Shown in pieces: positions 16,860-25,361 of a DNA stretch of 64,000 nucleotides (the first letter of the stretch is position 1; the number at the start of each line of letters is the position of its first letter). Origin of the DNA: Paenibacillus massiliensis subsp. panacisoli DSM 21345 (GTDB lineage: Bacteria; Bacillota; Bacilli; Paenibacillales; Paenibacillaceae); contig NZ_AUFO01000018.1 in assembly GCF_000426545.1 (NCBI RefSeq), positions 1 to 64,000 of the forward strand. The letters are read 5' to 3'. The notes under the pieces were generated by a model, which searched no databases, was not told where the DNA came from, and was given only the letters and a program-made list of their open reading frames with translations. Position numbers and translations under genes: made by a program.

Positions 16860-16924
16860 ATTACCTCCTTGGGTACCTCCGGTGGGCGTCCACAGCCTGA
16901 CATTTATATCGCGGGACCGGAAGC

Positions 16925-17659
16925 CTAATCCTGCAAGCCTCTGTATATGGCAGTCCGTAATTCTCTGATGTAATAATTCAATGATGGCACCTTGGCCTCT
17001 TCAGCCTGTCTTACAGCCAGTTCAATATCGTACGGGACTCGAATGAACTGGATCGAGAAGCCTTTCCGTGTAGTGTCTCCGATATGCCCCTCCAGGATAC
17101 AATACGAAGCCTCCGTCATATCCAGCGGATTGCCCACACTGCCTACATTGAATAAAGTTCTGCCGTGCAGGTGTTGCAGAAAAGCATTATGTACATCTCC
17201 ATACCCCACGGTATCAGGTTCGAAACGGCTGTCTTCCTTCTCGTCGGGTGTTGGATCGAACATCCCCATTCGACTTTCAGCGGAATCCCAAGGTTGTACC
17301 CGGTGGTAGACACTCTGCGGAGAAGCATGGACAAGCCGAATACGGCGCCCGCTCATTAGAAAATCATAATGGAATGGCAACTCCCCTAGCTCACGAACTC
17401 GCTGTGGCCCCAATAGCTTCGCATGCCAACTGAAGTTCTCGTCCGGTTCTCGTCCGACCAGCTCATCCCAGTTCCCTCTAATTATAATCTTGCAGTGCTT
17501 ACGTGCACTTTCAAATACCTCTACTGGGTTCGGCCCTTTACCGACCAAATCTCCGAGGCAGTAGATTTCCGTTACCCCTCGTACAGATATATCCTCCAGT
17601 ACTGCATTCCATGCAGCCAGATTACCGTGCAAATCCGAGACTATAGCAATTCGTTGCAT
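16925..17659 (-). CDS. Metallophosphoesterase (PrpE/YfcE-like calcineurin fold)
   Basis: About 244 residues of the calcineurin-like phosphoesterase fold. The five metal-binding blocks are visible as SDLHGN, CLGDLVGKGPNP, RGNWDE, VHASPQ and YGDVHNAF, followed by FNVGSVGNPLD. This set fits the class that includes serine/threonine-type and nucleotide phosphatases (Metallophos_2). The upstream-extended frame starts in poor context; ATG 17659 follows GAAGGAGGAATCAGG and gives the canonical MQRIAIVSDLHGN start. It is between a Tat-type metallophosphoesterase and a GNAT gene, all in the same direction with short gaps, so the three may be an operon. The physiological substrate is unknown. Confidence 0.88.
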   Translation of the reverse strand: MQRIAIVSDLHGNLAAWNAVLEDISVRGVTEIYCLGDLVGKGPNPVEVFESARKHCKIIIRGNWDELVGREPDENFSWHAKLLGPQRVRELGELPFHYDFLMSGRRIRLVHASPQSVYHRVQPWDSAESRMGMFDPTPDEKEDSRFEPDTVGYGDVHNAFLQHLHGRTLFNVGSVGNPLDMTEASYCILEGHIGDTTRKGFSIQFIRVPYDIELAVRQAEEAKVPSLNYYIRELRTAIYRGLQD

Positions 17660-17720
17660 CCTGATTCCTCCTTCATCTCTAACCTCGCTGAACGAATTGC
17701 ACCCTGGAGCACTCCAGACG

Positions 17721-18689
17721 CTACACATCCTGTCCTCTTCGGAGTGTAAGCACCGTAAGCTCAGGAGGACACAATACCCGGACAGGCAACTGGGTCATCC
17801 CGATACCTCGATTTACGTATACTGGCATCTTACGCTCTCCTACGCTATATAGCCCCTGCACATACTTGCGGCCACCAGGTGGAGTCTTGAGCGCGCCAAG
17901 GAACGGGGCCCGAATCTGCCCTCCATGGCTATGCCCCGACAGCTGCAAATGAATGCCGGCTTCTGCAGCCTGATCTGCAAAATCAGGCGCATGCATGAGC
18001 AGCAGCTTGAACATGGTGGCTGGAATCCCTGCTGTGGCTCTAGACAGATCCGGCTTGCTAAGCAGCAAATCCTCCAGGCCAACAATAGCTAATCGCTCCC
18101 CGTGACGCTCAAGGATCTCATGTTCATTTTTGAGCAAGCGAAATCCAGTATGTTTATATAATGCCTGCACTCCTTCGGGGATGCCCCGATAATCATGATT
18201 ACCTAGCACAGCGTACTTCCCCAGCGGGGCCTCCATTGCAGTCAACAAGGGAAGGTAGTCCTGCATGGAATCTGCATAATCATCGACAATGTCACCCGTG
18301 AAGCACAGCAAATCTGGCTGAAGCTGTCGAATAGCCTCTGCCATATGGTCAATATGATCATCATTCGTAAAGAAGCCCAAATGCATATCGCTGAAATGCA
18401 CGATACGCATACCGTCAAAGCTACTCGGCAGCCCCGGGAAGCTGAGCGACAATCGGGTAATCTCCAGCCTGTGTGGCTCCCAGACACTGGCATATCCGCC
18501 CGTCAGCAGGGCCATGCCTACCGCCGCAACAGCCCCCTTCTTCAGAAAGCTTCGCCGTGTCATTTTGAGCTCTCCAGAGGTTACTGTCTGCCCAGATGTC
18601 ACCTCATCCAGACCCTGCCTAGTATCTGTAGCTTCCTTCTCCCTATCCGACTCAGGCCTCCCTGCATGCGGCTTATCCACCATATGCAT
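17721..18689 (-). CDS. Tat-exported metallophosphoesterase (YkuE/YaeI-like)
   Basis: A 322-residue protein. After a 42-residue polar N-terminal extension comes a twin-arginine signal (MTRRSFLKKGAVAAVGMALL) and then a calcineurin-type catalytic domain: HFSDMHLGFF, FTGDIVDDYADS, LGNHDY, LMHAPDF and LSGHSHGGQIRAP. YkuE of B. subtilis, a Tat substrate with the same layout, is a cell-wall-associated metallophosphoesterase, and YaeI of Escherichia coli hydrolyses UDP-diacylglucosamine. AAGGAGG lies four bases before ATG 18689. ATG 18683 is also possible. The stretch before the Tat signal is unusually long. The neighbouring AAC(3) gene ends 13 bases upstream. Confidence 0.88.
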   Translation of the reverse strand: MHMVDKPHAGRPESDREKEATDTRQGLDEVTSGQTVTSGELKMTRRSFLKKGAVAAVGMALLTGGYASVWEPHRLEITRLSLSFPGLPSSFDGMRIVHFSDMHLGFFTNDDHIDHMAEAIRQLQPDLLCFTGDIVDDYADSMQDYLPLLTAMEAPLGKYAVLGNHDYRGIPEGVQALYKHTGFRLLKNEHEILERHGERLAIVGLEDLLLSKPDLSRATAGIPATMFKLLLMHAPDFADQAAEAGIHLQLSGHSHGGQIRAPFLGALKTPPGGRKYVQGLYSVGERKMPVYVNRGIGMTQLPVRVLCPPELTVLTLRRGQDV

Positions 18690-18702
18690 CAGGCCTCCTT
18701 AT

Positions 18703-19518
18703 TTATAAAGTTCGGTTGACCGGTAGCCATGCTTGAGCATAATCGACTAACACCCGCTGTCGGCCCAAGAAACAGGATGCCTGACCGATCTCCACACGCC
18801 GAGCCTCACCTGGGTACTCCCGCTCAAAATCTGCACCCAGGCGGTCAAAATCATCTGACGTAATATTGATATCCCGACGCTTAACCCATTGCTTGCTCCC
18901 CTGCTGTAGCACAGGCGCCAGAAGCTCCTGCTCTTCCTTTCCTGCATAATCCGTCCTGTACTCTGCAAGATGCAACGAGGTATTGCTCTCATGTCCGCAG
19001 CCTAACAGTAACACGTAGGCATCGTTCTCATACATTCTTGCCAGTGGAGAAGCCTCACCAAGAGCAAAATCAAGACTGTGCTCAGCCAGCAAGGCCTCTG
19101 CAAGTGGACCTTGAGCAGCAAAGGAGAGCTGGGGATGCATGCTACGTATCACTCCAGGCAACAGCCGAAACAGCTCGGCGACTCGCCCCATGCCATTTGT
19201 AACCGTCAAGTATGGATCATAAGCTGGCATCTCCTCGCGGATCAGATTCCACCATTTCGGATCTGCTGGGGGAGCCTGCCATGTTGCAGGATCTGTCAGG
19301 TCACTTGATTGGGTCGGCATGACCAGCGTCCCTTGCGGTCCCAATGCGAGTCGGAGCGCCGTAATGACAGTGCTCGCGTCGCCTGGAATATATCGTCCGA
19401 AGCTGCGCAGCGAAGTATGTACGAGCAGTGTCATGCCTTCACGAACACCCAGATTATACAGGGAACGCACAAGCTCCGTCTGCGTAAGGGGCTGCTCAAT
19501 GATCATGTTATGAGTCAT
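18703..19518 (-). CDS. AAC(3)-family aminoglycoside N3-acetyltransferase-like protein
   Basis: About 271 residues of the AAC(3)/YokD fold. Family blocks are visible: LVHTSLRSFGRYIPG, then LGPQGTLVMPTQSSDLTDP, GRVAELFRLLPGVIRSMHPQ, the ASPLARMYENDAYVLLLGCG segment and a late ESNTSLHLAEY segment. In this family acetyl-CoA is used to acetylate the 3-amino group of aminoglycosides, but chromosomal copies in Bacillales frequently act on other amines and confer little resistance. ATG 19518 is preferred, with AAAGGAA eight bases upstream; the longer frame lacks a good site. It begins an apparent operon with the two phosphoesterases. Resistance cannot be inferred from the sequence alone. Confidence 0.85.
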   Translation of the reverse strand: MTHNMIIEQPLTQTELVRSLYNLGVREGMTLLVHTSLRSFGRYIPGDASTVITALRLALGPQGTLVMPTQSSDLTDPATWQAPPADPKWWNLIREEMPAYDPYLTVTNGMGRVAELFRLLPGVIRSMHPQLSFAAQGPLAEALLAEHSLDFALGEASPLARMYENDAYVLLLGCGHESNTSLHLAEYRTDYAGKEEQELLAPVLQQGSKQWVKRRDINITSDDFDRLGADFEREYPGEARRVEIGQASCFLGRQRVLVDYAQAWLPVNRTL

Positions 19519-19696
19519 ACGCTCAATTCCTTTCAGCTTGCTATTCAATTCGATTTCACCTTAGATCATGGAACAACAGGCTTAAGAGCGGTCGACAAGG
19601 ATCACCGCTTGCGACGACTCTATACTCAGCTGTAATCTGATTAAAGTACTGGGTCGTTTTTATTACACGTAGTATATCATAAGCCGGAAGTGTATT

Positions 19697-19750
19697 GAAA
19701 AAAAACGCTCCCCGCCAGACAACTGCTGCGCAGTTCTCATGACAGGGAGC
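19697..19750 (-). terminator. Terminator of the sdhCAB operon
   Basis: On the minus strand GCTCCC (19745-19750) pairs with GGGAGC at 19707-19712. An inner AACTGC/GCAGTT arm pair extends the structure, and eight T follow. It starts about 20 bases after the sdhB stop. Confidence 0.8.
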
Positions 19751-19770
19751 ATTTCAAGGATGCTATACCG

Positions 19771-20526
19771 TTACACCGTCAGCCAACGCTTGAACATGTG
19801 CTTGGTTGTTTCCTTGTTCATTTCAGCAATCGAAGTTGTCAATGGAATGCCTTTCGGACAAGCGCGCACACAGTTCTGTGAGTTGCCGCAGCCTTCGATT
19901 CCACCAGCCTCCATGAGTGCCTCCAGACGCTCATCCTTGTTCATCTCACCTGTAGGATGACTGTTGAAGAGACGCACCTGAGAGATCGCCGCAGGTCCAA
20001 TGAAGTCCGTCTTCTCGTTCACATTCGGACACGCCTCCAGGCAGACGCCGCAGGTCATACATTTGGACAACTCATAAGCCCATTGTCGCTTCTTCTCATT
20101 CATTCTCGGCCCGGCACCCAGGTCATAAGTACCGTCGATTGGAATCCATGCTTTTACTTTCTTCAATGCATTGAACATCCGTCCACGGTCAATGACCAGA
20201 TCCCGTACTACAGGGAAGGTGCTCATCGGTGCCACCTGTACCGGCTGCTCCAGTTGATCGATCAATGCCGCACAAGCCTGACGCGGCTTGCCGTTAATCA
20301 CCATGGAGCAGGCACCACATACCTCCTCCAGACAGTTGGATTCCCAGCATACTGGTGCTGTATCGCCCCCTGAACTGGTGACTGGATTCCGCTGAATCTC
20401 CATCAGTGCACTGATGACATTCATGCCAGAGCGGTAAGGAATCTCGAACTCTTCCTTATACGGTGCCGACTCCGGCTGATCCTGACGGGTAATGACTAGC
20501 TTAACCGTTTTTTTCACATCGGCCAT
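19771..20526 (-). CDS. sdhB: Succinate dehydrogenase iron-sulfur subunit
   Basis: A 251-residue subunit that carries electrons from the flavoprotein to the cytochrome b558 anchor. The N-terminal ferredoxin-like domain holds the [2Fe-2S] cysteines in CWESNCLEEVCGACSMVING and a further KPRQAC. The C-terminal domain holds the [4Fe-4S] and [3Fe-4S] motifs CMTCGVCLEACP and CGNSQNCVRACPKGIPL. The length matches the Bacillus enzyme. It is third in the sdhC-sdhA-sdhB order, 83 bases after sdhA, and closes with a strong hairpin. Its quinone partner is menaquinone, in line with the futalosine-pathway genes elsewhere in the window. Confidence 0.95.
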   Translation of the reverse strand: MADVKKTVKLVITRQDQPESAPYKEEFEIPYRSGMNVISALMEIQRNPVTSSGGDTAPVCWESNCLEEVCGACSMVINGKPRQACAALIDQLEQPVQVAPMSTFPVVRDLVIDRGRMFNALKKVKAWIPIDGTYDLGAGPRMNEKKRQWAYELSKCMTCGVCLEACPNVNEKTDFIGPAAISQVRLFNSHPTGEMNKDERLEALMEAGGIEGCGNSQNCVRACPKGIPLTTSIAEMNKETTKHMFKRWLTV

Positions 20527-20609
20527 CCTATTTCATCCTTTCCTCCGGCTGCCCGTTAATATAGGCGCAGACAGACCGGGTAGTCGTCACTTCAGCCATC
20601 TCGGCCGAA

Positions 20610-22355
20610 TTATTTGCTCTTGGAATAGTCACGTACACGCGGTGGAATGAGAGATACGTCCACAGGCTCGTACGAGATTTGTGGTCCTTCCGGAGTCCAA
20701 TCCGCAATGGTCGTCTTCAGGAACCCTTCATCATTCCGATCCGGGAATTCCGGCTTATAGTGTGCACCACGACTCTCATCACGCAGCAGTGCTCCCTTGG
20801 TCATCGCCTCTGCCAGCTCCAGCATGTTCCACAGCTGACGTGTGAAGGCTGCGCCCGTATTGTTCCAGCGTGATGCGTCATTGATGTTAATCTTGCGATA
20901 GCGCTGCTTGAGCTCCTTGATTTTGTTGATCGTCGCTTCGAGCTTATCGTTGTAGCGCACCACTGTCATATTGTTGGTCATCCACTCGCCAAGCTCTTTA
21001 TGAATGACATAAGCGTTCTCGTTACCATCATTGGTCAGGATGCCTTCATATTTATCCAGCTGCTGCTTGCGTTGCCCCTCGAATACAGAGGAGGCCACAT
21101 CGCGAGCCGATTTCTTAAGCCCCTTGATGTACTCTACTGCTTTCGGACCAGCAACCATACCGCCATAGATAGCAGATAGCAAGGAGTTCGCGCCGAGACG
21201 GTTCGCACCATGATACTGGAACTCACATTCACCAGCAGCGAACAGACCAGGAATGTTCGTCATTTGATTGTAATCTACCCACATCCCACCCATGGAGTAG
21301 TGAACCGCAGGGAAGATGCGCATGGGCAGCTTGCGTGGATCGTCACCGACGAATTTCTCATAGATTTCAATAATTCCGCCGAGCTTGACGTCCAGCTCTT
21401 TGGGGTCCTTATGCGATAAGTCCAGATAGACCATGTTCTCGCCGTTAATTCCGAGTCCCTGATCCACGCAGACACTGAAGATTTCACGAGTTGCGATATC
21501 ACGCGGAACCAGGTTGCCGTAAGCCGGATATTTTTCCTCCAGGAAGTACCAAGGCTTACCGTCCTTATAGGTCCAGATCCGCCCACCTTCACCGCGAGCC
21601 GACTCGGACATCAGACGCAGCTTGTCATCACCAGGAATGGCTGTTGGGTGAATCTGGATGAACTCACCATTTGCATAGCGTACACCCTGCTGATATACCG
21701 CGCCGGCAGCAGTTCCGGTATTAATGACGGAATTCGTCGTTTTACCGAAAATAATGCCAGGACCACCGGAGGCAAGAATGACGGCATCGGCTACAATTGT
21801 CGCGATCTCCATCGTCTTCAGCTCCTGAGCCACAATACCACGGCAGATCCCCTCATCATCAATAACAGCCTGCAGGAATTCAGAGTTCTCGTGCTTGGTG
21901 ACAAGACCCGCTGCTTCCCAGCGACGTACCTGCTCATCCAATGCATACAAGAGCTGCTGCCCTGTCGTAGCACCTGCAAATGCAGTACGGTGATGCTGAG
22001 TACCACCAAAACGGCGGAAATCAAGCAGACCCTCTGGGGTACGGTTGAACATAACACCCATACGATCCATAAGGTGGATAATGCCCGGTGCCGCTTCGCA
22101 CATCGCCTTAACTGGTGGCTGATTAGCCAGGAAATCTCCTCCATAGACGGAATCATCGAAGTGAATCCACGGGGAGTCGCCCTCACCTTTGGTATTTACT
22201 GCTCCGTTAATACCGCCCTGCGCACAGACCGAGTGTGAGCGCTTGACTGGTACCAGCGAGAATAGGTCTACGTGAACGCCTGCTTCTGCCGCCTTGATGG
22301 TCGCCATCAAGCCAGCGAGACCGCCGCCCACGACAATAATATTGGATGCTGCCAT
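20610..22355 (-). CDS. sdhA: Succinate dehydrogenase flavoprotein subunit
   Basis: A 581-residue FAD-binding subunit that oxidises succinate to fumarate. The nucleotide-binding GGGLAGLMATIKAAEAG is at the N terminus. The covalent FAD histidine segment HSVCAQGGINGAVN and the active-site regions RTAFAGATTGQ, HPTAIPGDDKLRLMSESARG and HYSMGGMWVD are all visible. The length agrees with Bacillus SdhA (about 585). GAGGAAGTGAGAATTC precedes the ATG. It sits between sdhC and sdhB in the usual Gram-positive order, with gaps of 85 and 83 bases, without internal terminators. Confidence 0.96.
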   Translation of the reverse strand: MAASNIIVVGGGLAGLMATIKAAEAGVHVDLFSLVPVKRSHSVCAQGGINGAVNTKGEGDSPWIHFDDSVYGGDFLANQPPVKAMCEAAPGIIHLMDRMGVMFNRTPEGLLDFRRFGGTQHHRTAFAGATTGQQLLYALDEQVRRWEAAGLVTKHENSEFLQAVIDDEGICRGIVAQELKTMEIATIVADAVILASGGPGIIFGKTTNSVINTGTAAGAVYQQGVRYANGEFIQIHPTAIPGDDKLRLMSESARGEGGRIWTYKDGKPWYFLEEKYPAYGNLVPRDIATREIFSVCVDQGLGINGENMVYLDLSHKDPKELDVKLGGIIEIYEKFVGDDPRKLPMRIFPAVHYSMGGMWVDYNQMTNIPGLFAAGECEFQYHGANRLGANSLLSAIYGGMVAGPKAVEYIKGLKKSARDVASSVFEGQRKQQLDKYEGILTNDGNENAYVIHKELGEWMTNNMTVVRYNDKLEATINKIKELKQRYRKININDASRWNNTGAAFTRQLWNMLELAEAMTKGALLRDESRGAHYKPEFPDRNDEGFLKTTIADWTPEGPQISYEPVDVSLIPPRVRDYSKSK

Positions 22356-22440
22356 GAATTCTCACTTCCTCTTCAGTAATACTTGCCGATGAATCTTGTT
22401 ATGATCATCTACTTATGATGTAAACCTCTATAATCCATTC

Positions 22441-23115
22441 TTAGCTGTACAGAGCGGAAATGGTGTTCAGCAGAGAGGTTGCCTCACTGAATTCAGCCCC
22501 ACGGAACGCAAAGAGTGTCGCAATGAACATGACGGACATCACTGCAAATACTCCCATGCAAATGAAAGAGGAGACACGTTGAGCACGTGCACCTACTGTA
22601 ATCCCCCAGCTAACCAGGAAGGACCATAGTCCGTTGGCAAAGTGGAAGGATACGGCCACTACACTGATTGTGTAGAGGACGAAGGATACAGGATTGCTCA
22701 GAATAGCATACATCTGGCCGCCAAGCTGCTCATGCGTAATGTTGCCCAATGCCACCTGCACACGCGTATCATACACGTGCCAGATAATGAAGACGAAGGC
22801 AATGACGCCTGTAATCCGCTGTACCAAATAGCGCCAGTTGCGCTCATACCCGTAGCGATTCACATTCGGCTTCGCCTGGTAGGCAATGTATAGACCATAT
22901 ACACCGTGGAACAGCATCGGTAAATAGATCATTACGAACTCCAGAACGAGCACAAGTGGTAGTCCATTAATGAAAGCCACGCTCTTGTCAAAGCCTTCCT
23001 TGCCGTTCTCTACTGCGCTGAAATTCGCGAGCAGGTGATTCACAAAAAACAGGCCCAGTGGAATGATACCAAGCAAAGAGTGAATCTTGCGGGAGTAAAA
23101 CCCTTTCATATGCAT
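22441..23115 (-). CDS. sdhC: Succinate dehydrogenase cytochrome b558 subunit
   Basis: About 224 residues with five predicted membrane helices, the di-heme anchor of the Gram-positive type. Characteristic segments are GFYSRKIHSLLGIIPLGLFF (first helix with its axial histidine), GVYGLYIAYQAKPNVNRYGY, QRITGVIAFVFIIWHVYDTR and SFHFANGLWSFLVSWGI. ATG 23115 lies four bases after GGGAAGGGG and ATG 23109 ten bases after it; either could be used. A sigma-A promoter with a palindromic spacer stands about 40 bases upstream. Electrons go to menaquinone. A LysR gene is divergent from it and may be its regulator. Confidence 0.94.
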   Translation of the reverse strand: MHMKGFYSRKIHSLLGIIPLGLFFVNHLLANFSAVENGKEGFDKSVAFINGLPLVLVLEFVMIYLPMLFHGVYGLYIAYQAKPNVNRYGYERNWRYLVQRITGVIAFVFIIWHVYDTRVQVALGNITHEQLGGQMYAILSNPVSFVLYTISVVAVSFHFANGLWSFLVSWGITVGARAQRVSSFICMGVFAVMSVMFIATLFAFRGAEFSEATSLLNTISALYS

Positions 23116-23156
23116 TGTTCCCCTTCCCAAAAATAGCGTTTTCAAATTCTATATTT

Positions 23157-23185
23157 ATCATATCTCCTAAGAGGAGTTTCGACAA
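23157..23185 (-). promoter_or_regulatory. sdhC promoter with a palindromic spacer
   Basis: On the minus strand TTGTCG (23180-23185), 17 bases and TATGAT (23157-23162) form a sigma-A promoter. The spacer contains the inverted repeat CTCCT/AGGAG (23164-23176). A protein bound there would block the promoter, so this is a candidate operator. Confidence 0.55.
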
Positions 23186-23359
23186 ATTGTTCCTAAACCT
23201 GACTGATTAACTGTGAACAACTTGTGTCACTTTTTATGTTACTCCTTTTCATCTTATAATGGAATTGCAATATATTTATTAATTGTTATAACATTTAAGC
23301 ATATACCTGTTAAAACTAAGCTGTGGTTGGTTGATTTAGACGAAAAGGAGCTGTTAGCC

Positions 23360-24265
23360 CTGTTTGAGGATATGAGTGCGTTTGCCATCGTTGTAGAGCA
23401 ATCGAGCCTGAATAAGGCTTCAAAGCTATTAAATTTATCACAGCCTGCCCTTTCACGAAAAATAGCCAAGCTGGAGGAGGAACTGGGAGTCAAACTGTTC
23501 GACAGGCGTGGTAAGCGGCTGGAATTAACTTCTACTGGGCGCTTTGTCTACACCTTCGCGCTGGAGCAAAGACAGCGGCAGCTTCGCTTCTTGAACAAGC
23601 TGTCGCAATACAAGCATGAGGGCCAGAGCGAATTGACACTGGGCGCAAGTCTGACGACGATTCAGACAACCCTGCCTACGCTGATGGAGGCTTTCATGAG
23701 CAAGCACCCCCAGACTGAGCTGAAGCTGCTGACTGGCAAGACGCATGAGATCGTCGGCTTTGTGCGGGACAAGAAGGCAGATGCCGGCATCGTCGGCTCA
23801 TCCATTGAAGAGCCTGGACTGAGTTGTGTCCCGCTCTTCGATGATCATCTGATGCTGGTCGTCCCTGTCGGGCACCCACTGGCCGCACAGCCGGGACCAA
23901 CTGGAATGGCTGAGCTGCAAGGATTACCGATGATTTTCTTCTCCAAGGGAACTTGGTATCGTCGCCTCACGGACGAGCTGTTCCAGCAGAACGGCATTAT
24001 GCCGGACATTCGCATGGAGATTGATTCCTTCGAAGCGATCGTCCGCCTACTGCCTACCTGCAAGGCAGCCGCTTTGCTGCCCAAATCCTATCTGCGTAAG
24101 GAGCTGGTACGGGATAGCGGCCTCGTAGCCGTGTTCATGCCCGAGCTGAAGGAGACTCGGCGAACGACCTGTCTCATCTACGCCGAGACCGTCGAGCATG
24201 GACCGACTGCTAGACAGTGGATTAGCGAGACACGCGCTTCCTTTGCTGGATACCGGATGATCTGA
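23360..24265 (+). CDS. LysR-family regulator divergent from sdhCAB
   Basis: About 301 residues. The N-terminal HTH reads AIVVEQSSLNKASKLLNLSQ, then PALSRKIAKLEEELG. The effector domain begins near ELTLGASLTTIQTTLP. No ATG lies in the expected place: ATG 23372 gives a domain a few residues short, whereas CTG 23360 gives the canonical length and has AAAGGAG nine bases upstream. I therefore propose a CTG start, with low confidence in that point. The frame is open far upstream, but that stretch encodes hydrophobic nonsense. The gene is divergent from sdhC and may control it, as LysR proteins often control the adjacent divergent operon. A perfect 13-bp terminator hairpin follows. Confidence 0.8.
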   Translation: MFEDMSAFAIVVEQSSLNKASKLLNLSQPALSRKIAKLEEELGVKLFDRRGKRLELTSTGRFVYTFALEQRQRQLRFLNKLSQYKHEGQSELTLGASLTTIQTTLPTLMEAFMSKHPQTELKLLTGKTHEIVGFVRDKKADAGIVGSSIEEPGLSCVPLFDDHLMLVVPVGHPLAAQPGPTGMAELQGLPMIFFSKGTWYRRLTDELFQQNGIMPDIRMEIDSFEAIVRLLPTCKAAALLPKSYLRKELVRDSGLVAVFMPELKETRRTTCLIYAETVEHGPTARQWISETRASFAGYRMI

Positions 24266-24284
24266 AGCACGATTGTAACTATCC

Positions 24285-24331
24285 GAAAAGAAAGCTGAAT
24301 CTGAGAAAAATACAGACACAGCTTTCTTTTC
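24285..24331 (+). terminator. Terminator of the LysR gene
   Basis: GAAAAGAAAGCTG (24285-24297) pairs perfectly with CAGCTTTCTTTTC (24319-24331), a 13-bp stem with a 21-base loop. The second arm itself is T-rich. Confidence 0.75.
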
Positions 24332-24635
24332 ATAGAAATAATTTTACTCCAACAACTCACCTAAACGGGAGCCGAGAAACTTGCCAGAACACCTCTTCAA
24401 GTGACTACTCACCCGTTCGGCTCTCTTATTCTTTTCCACTTCATCAAGATAATAATCGCATGAATCCTTTGTCTACCAAATATAGCTCAAAAAATAGAAA
24501 CTGCGACAATGTCACTGTCATCAGCAGCATTACCACAGTCTCTATGATTCACTACAATATACCGTTATCCGTTATAAAAATACGTAAAATCATCAACTAG
24601 CAATTTGGCCGAATCTGATTTCATACCACAAGCTC
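24332..24635. other. Intergenic region with a structured element
   Basis: No gene was found between the LysR terminator and the ktrA stop. At 24365-24423 two adjacent blocks, ACGGG and AGCCGA, have complements CCCGT and TCGGCT in the same order downstream. Only one of the two stems can form at a time. An inner ACTTG/CAAGT pair is also present, and the plus strand continues with a U-rich stretch. Confidence 0.4.
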
Positions 24636-25301
24636 TTACTCATTAACGACCTCATCCTCGAAGCGTTCCAGATTATCATTGCTTCCGATGACGACCATGA
24701 TATCATCCTTATGCAGTCGATCCATGGCCGTAGGCGCAATGCGCACCCCAGCAGAGGTATGAAGGGCTACGACTGTGCAGCCGAAACGGGTGCGAGAATT
24801 CAGGTCTGCCAGTGTCATGTCATGAAGACAAGCGGGTACCTTGAGCTCCACAATGGAGTATTCACCTGATAGTTCCAGGTAATCCAGCAGATGCGGAGTA
24901 ACGAGCTGATGAGCCACCCGTATGGCCATGTCGCGTTCCGGGTATACAATACGATCCACGCCCAGCTTCTCCAGTGCCCGTCCGTGCAGCTTGGAGATGG
25001 CTTTGGCTATGACTGTCTTGACTCCCATTTCCTTGAGCAGGATCGTAGCCAGAATGCTCATCTGGATATCGTTGCCGATCGCTACAATCCCGCAGTCAAA
25101 GTTCCGTACCCCGAGGGAACGAAGCGTCTGCTCATCGGTGGCATCAGCCACAACCGTATGTGTCAGCAGTTCACTCATCTCATCTACTGCTTCCTCATCC
25201 TTATCAATGCCCAGTACCTCACAGCCCATCTCCATAAGCTGTATTCCCAGATTTGCGCCGAACCGTCCCAGTCCAATGATGACATACTGCCCTGTTTTCA
25301 T
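24636..25301 (-). CDS. ktrA: Potassium transport regulatory subunit KtrA (RCK protein)
   Basis: A 221-residue cytoplasmic gating subunit. The N-terminal RCK_N Rossmann domain begins IIGLGRFGANLGIQLMEMG, continuing with GIDKDEEAVDEMSELLTH and VADATDEQTLRSLGV. The C-terminal RCK_C domain (about residues 135-215) includes ELSGEYSIVELKVPACLHDM and DDIMVVIGSNDNLERFED. Octameric rings of KtrA bind nucleotide (ATP/ADP, c-di-AMP at RCK_C) and open the KtrB pore. GGAGAGG precedes the ATG. It follows ktrB by 60 bases on the same strand, the reverse of the B. subtilis ktrAB order. Confidence 0.92.
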   Translation of the reverse strand: MKTGQYVIIGLGRFGANLGIQLMEMGCEVLGIDKDEEAVDEMSELLTHTVVADATDEQTLRSLGVRNFDCGIVAIGNDIQMSILATILLKEMGVKTVIAKAISKLHGRALEKLGVDRIVYPERDMAIRVAHQLVTPHLLDYLELSGEYSIVELKVPACLHDMTLADLNSRTRFGCTVVALHTSAGVRIAPTAMDRLHKDDIMVVIGSNDNLERFEDEVVNE

Positions 25302-25361
25302 GACCTCTCCGTAACTCTCCTATTCTTAACTCATGATGAATGTCTTCCTTAACGTAACGAA

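Noticed and set aside
18703..19518. Calling the AAC(3) homolog an acquired resistance gene
   Set aside because: It sits in an ordinary operon with housekeeping-type genes, with no mobile DNA near; chromosomal AAC(3)-like proteins often act on other substrates.
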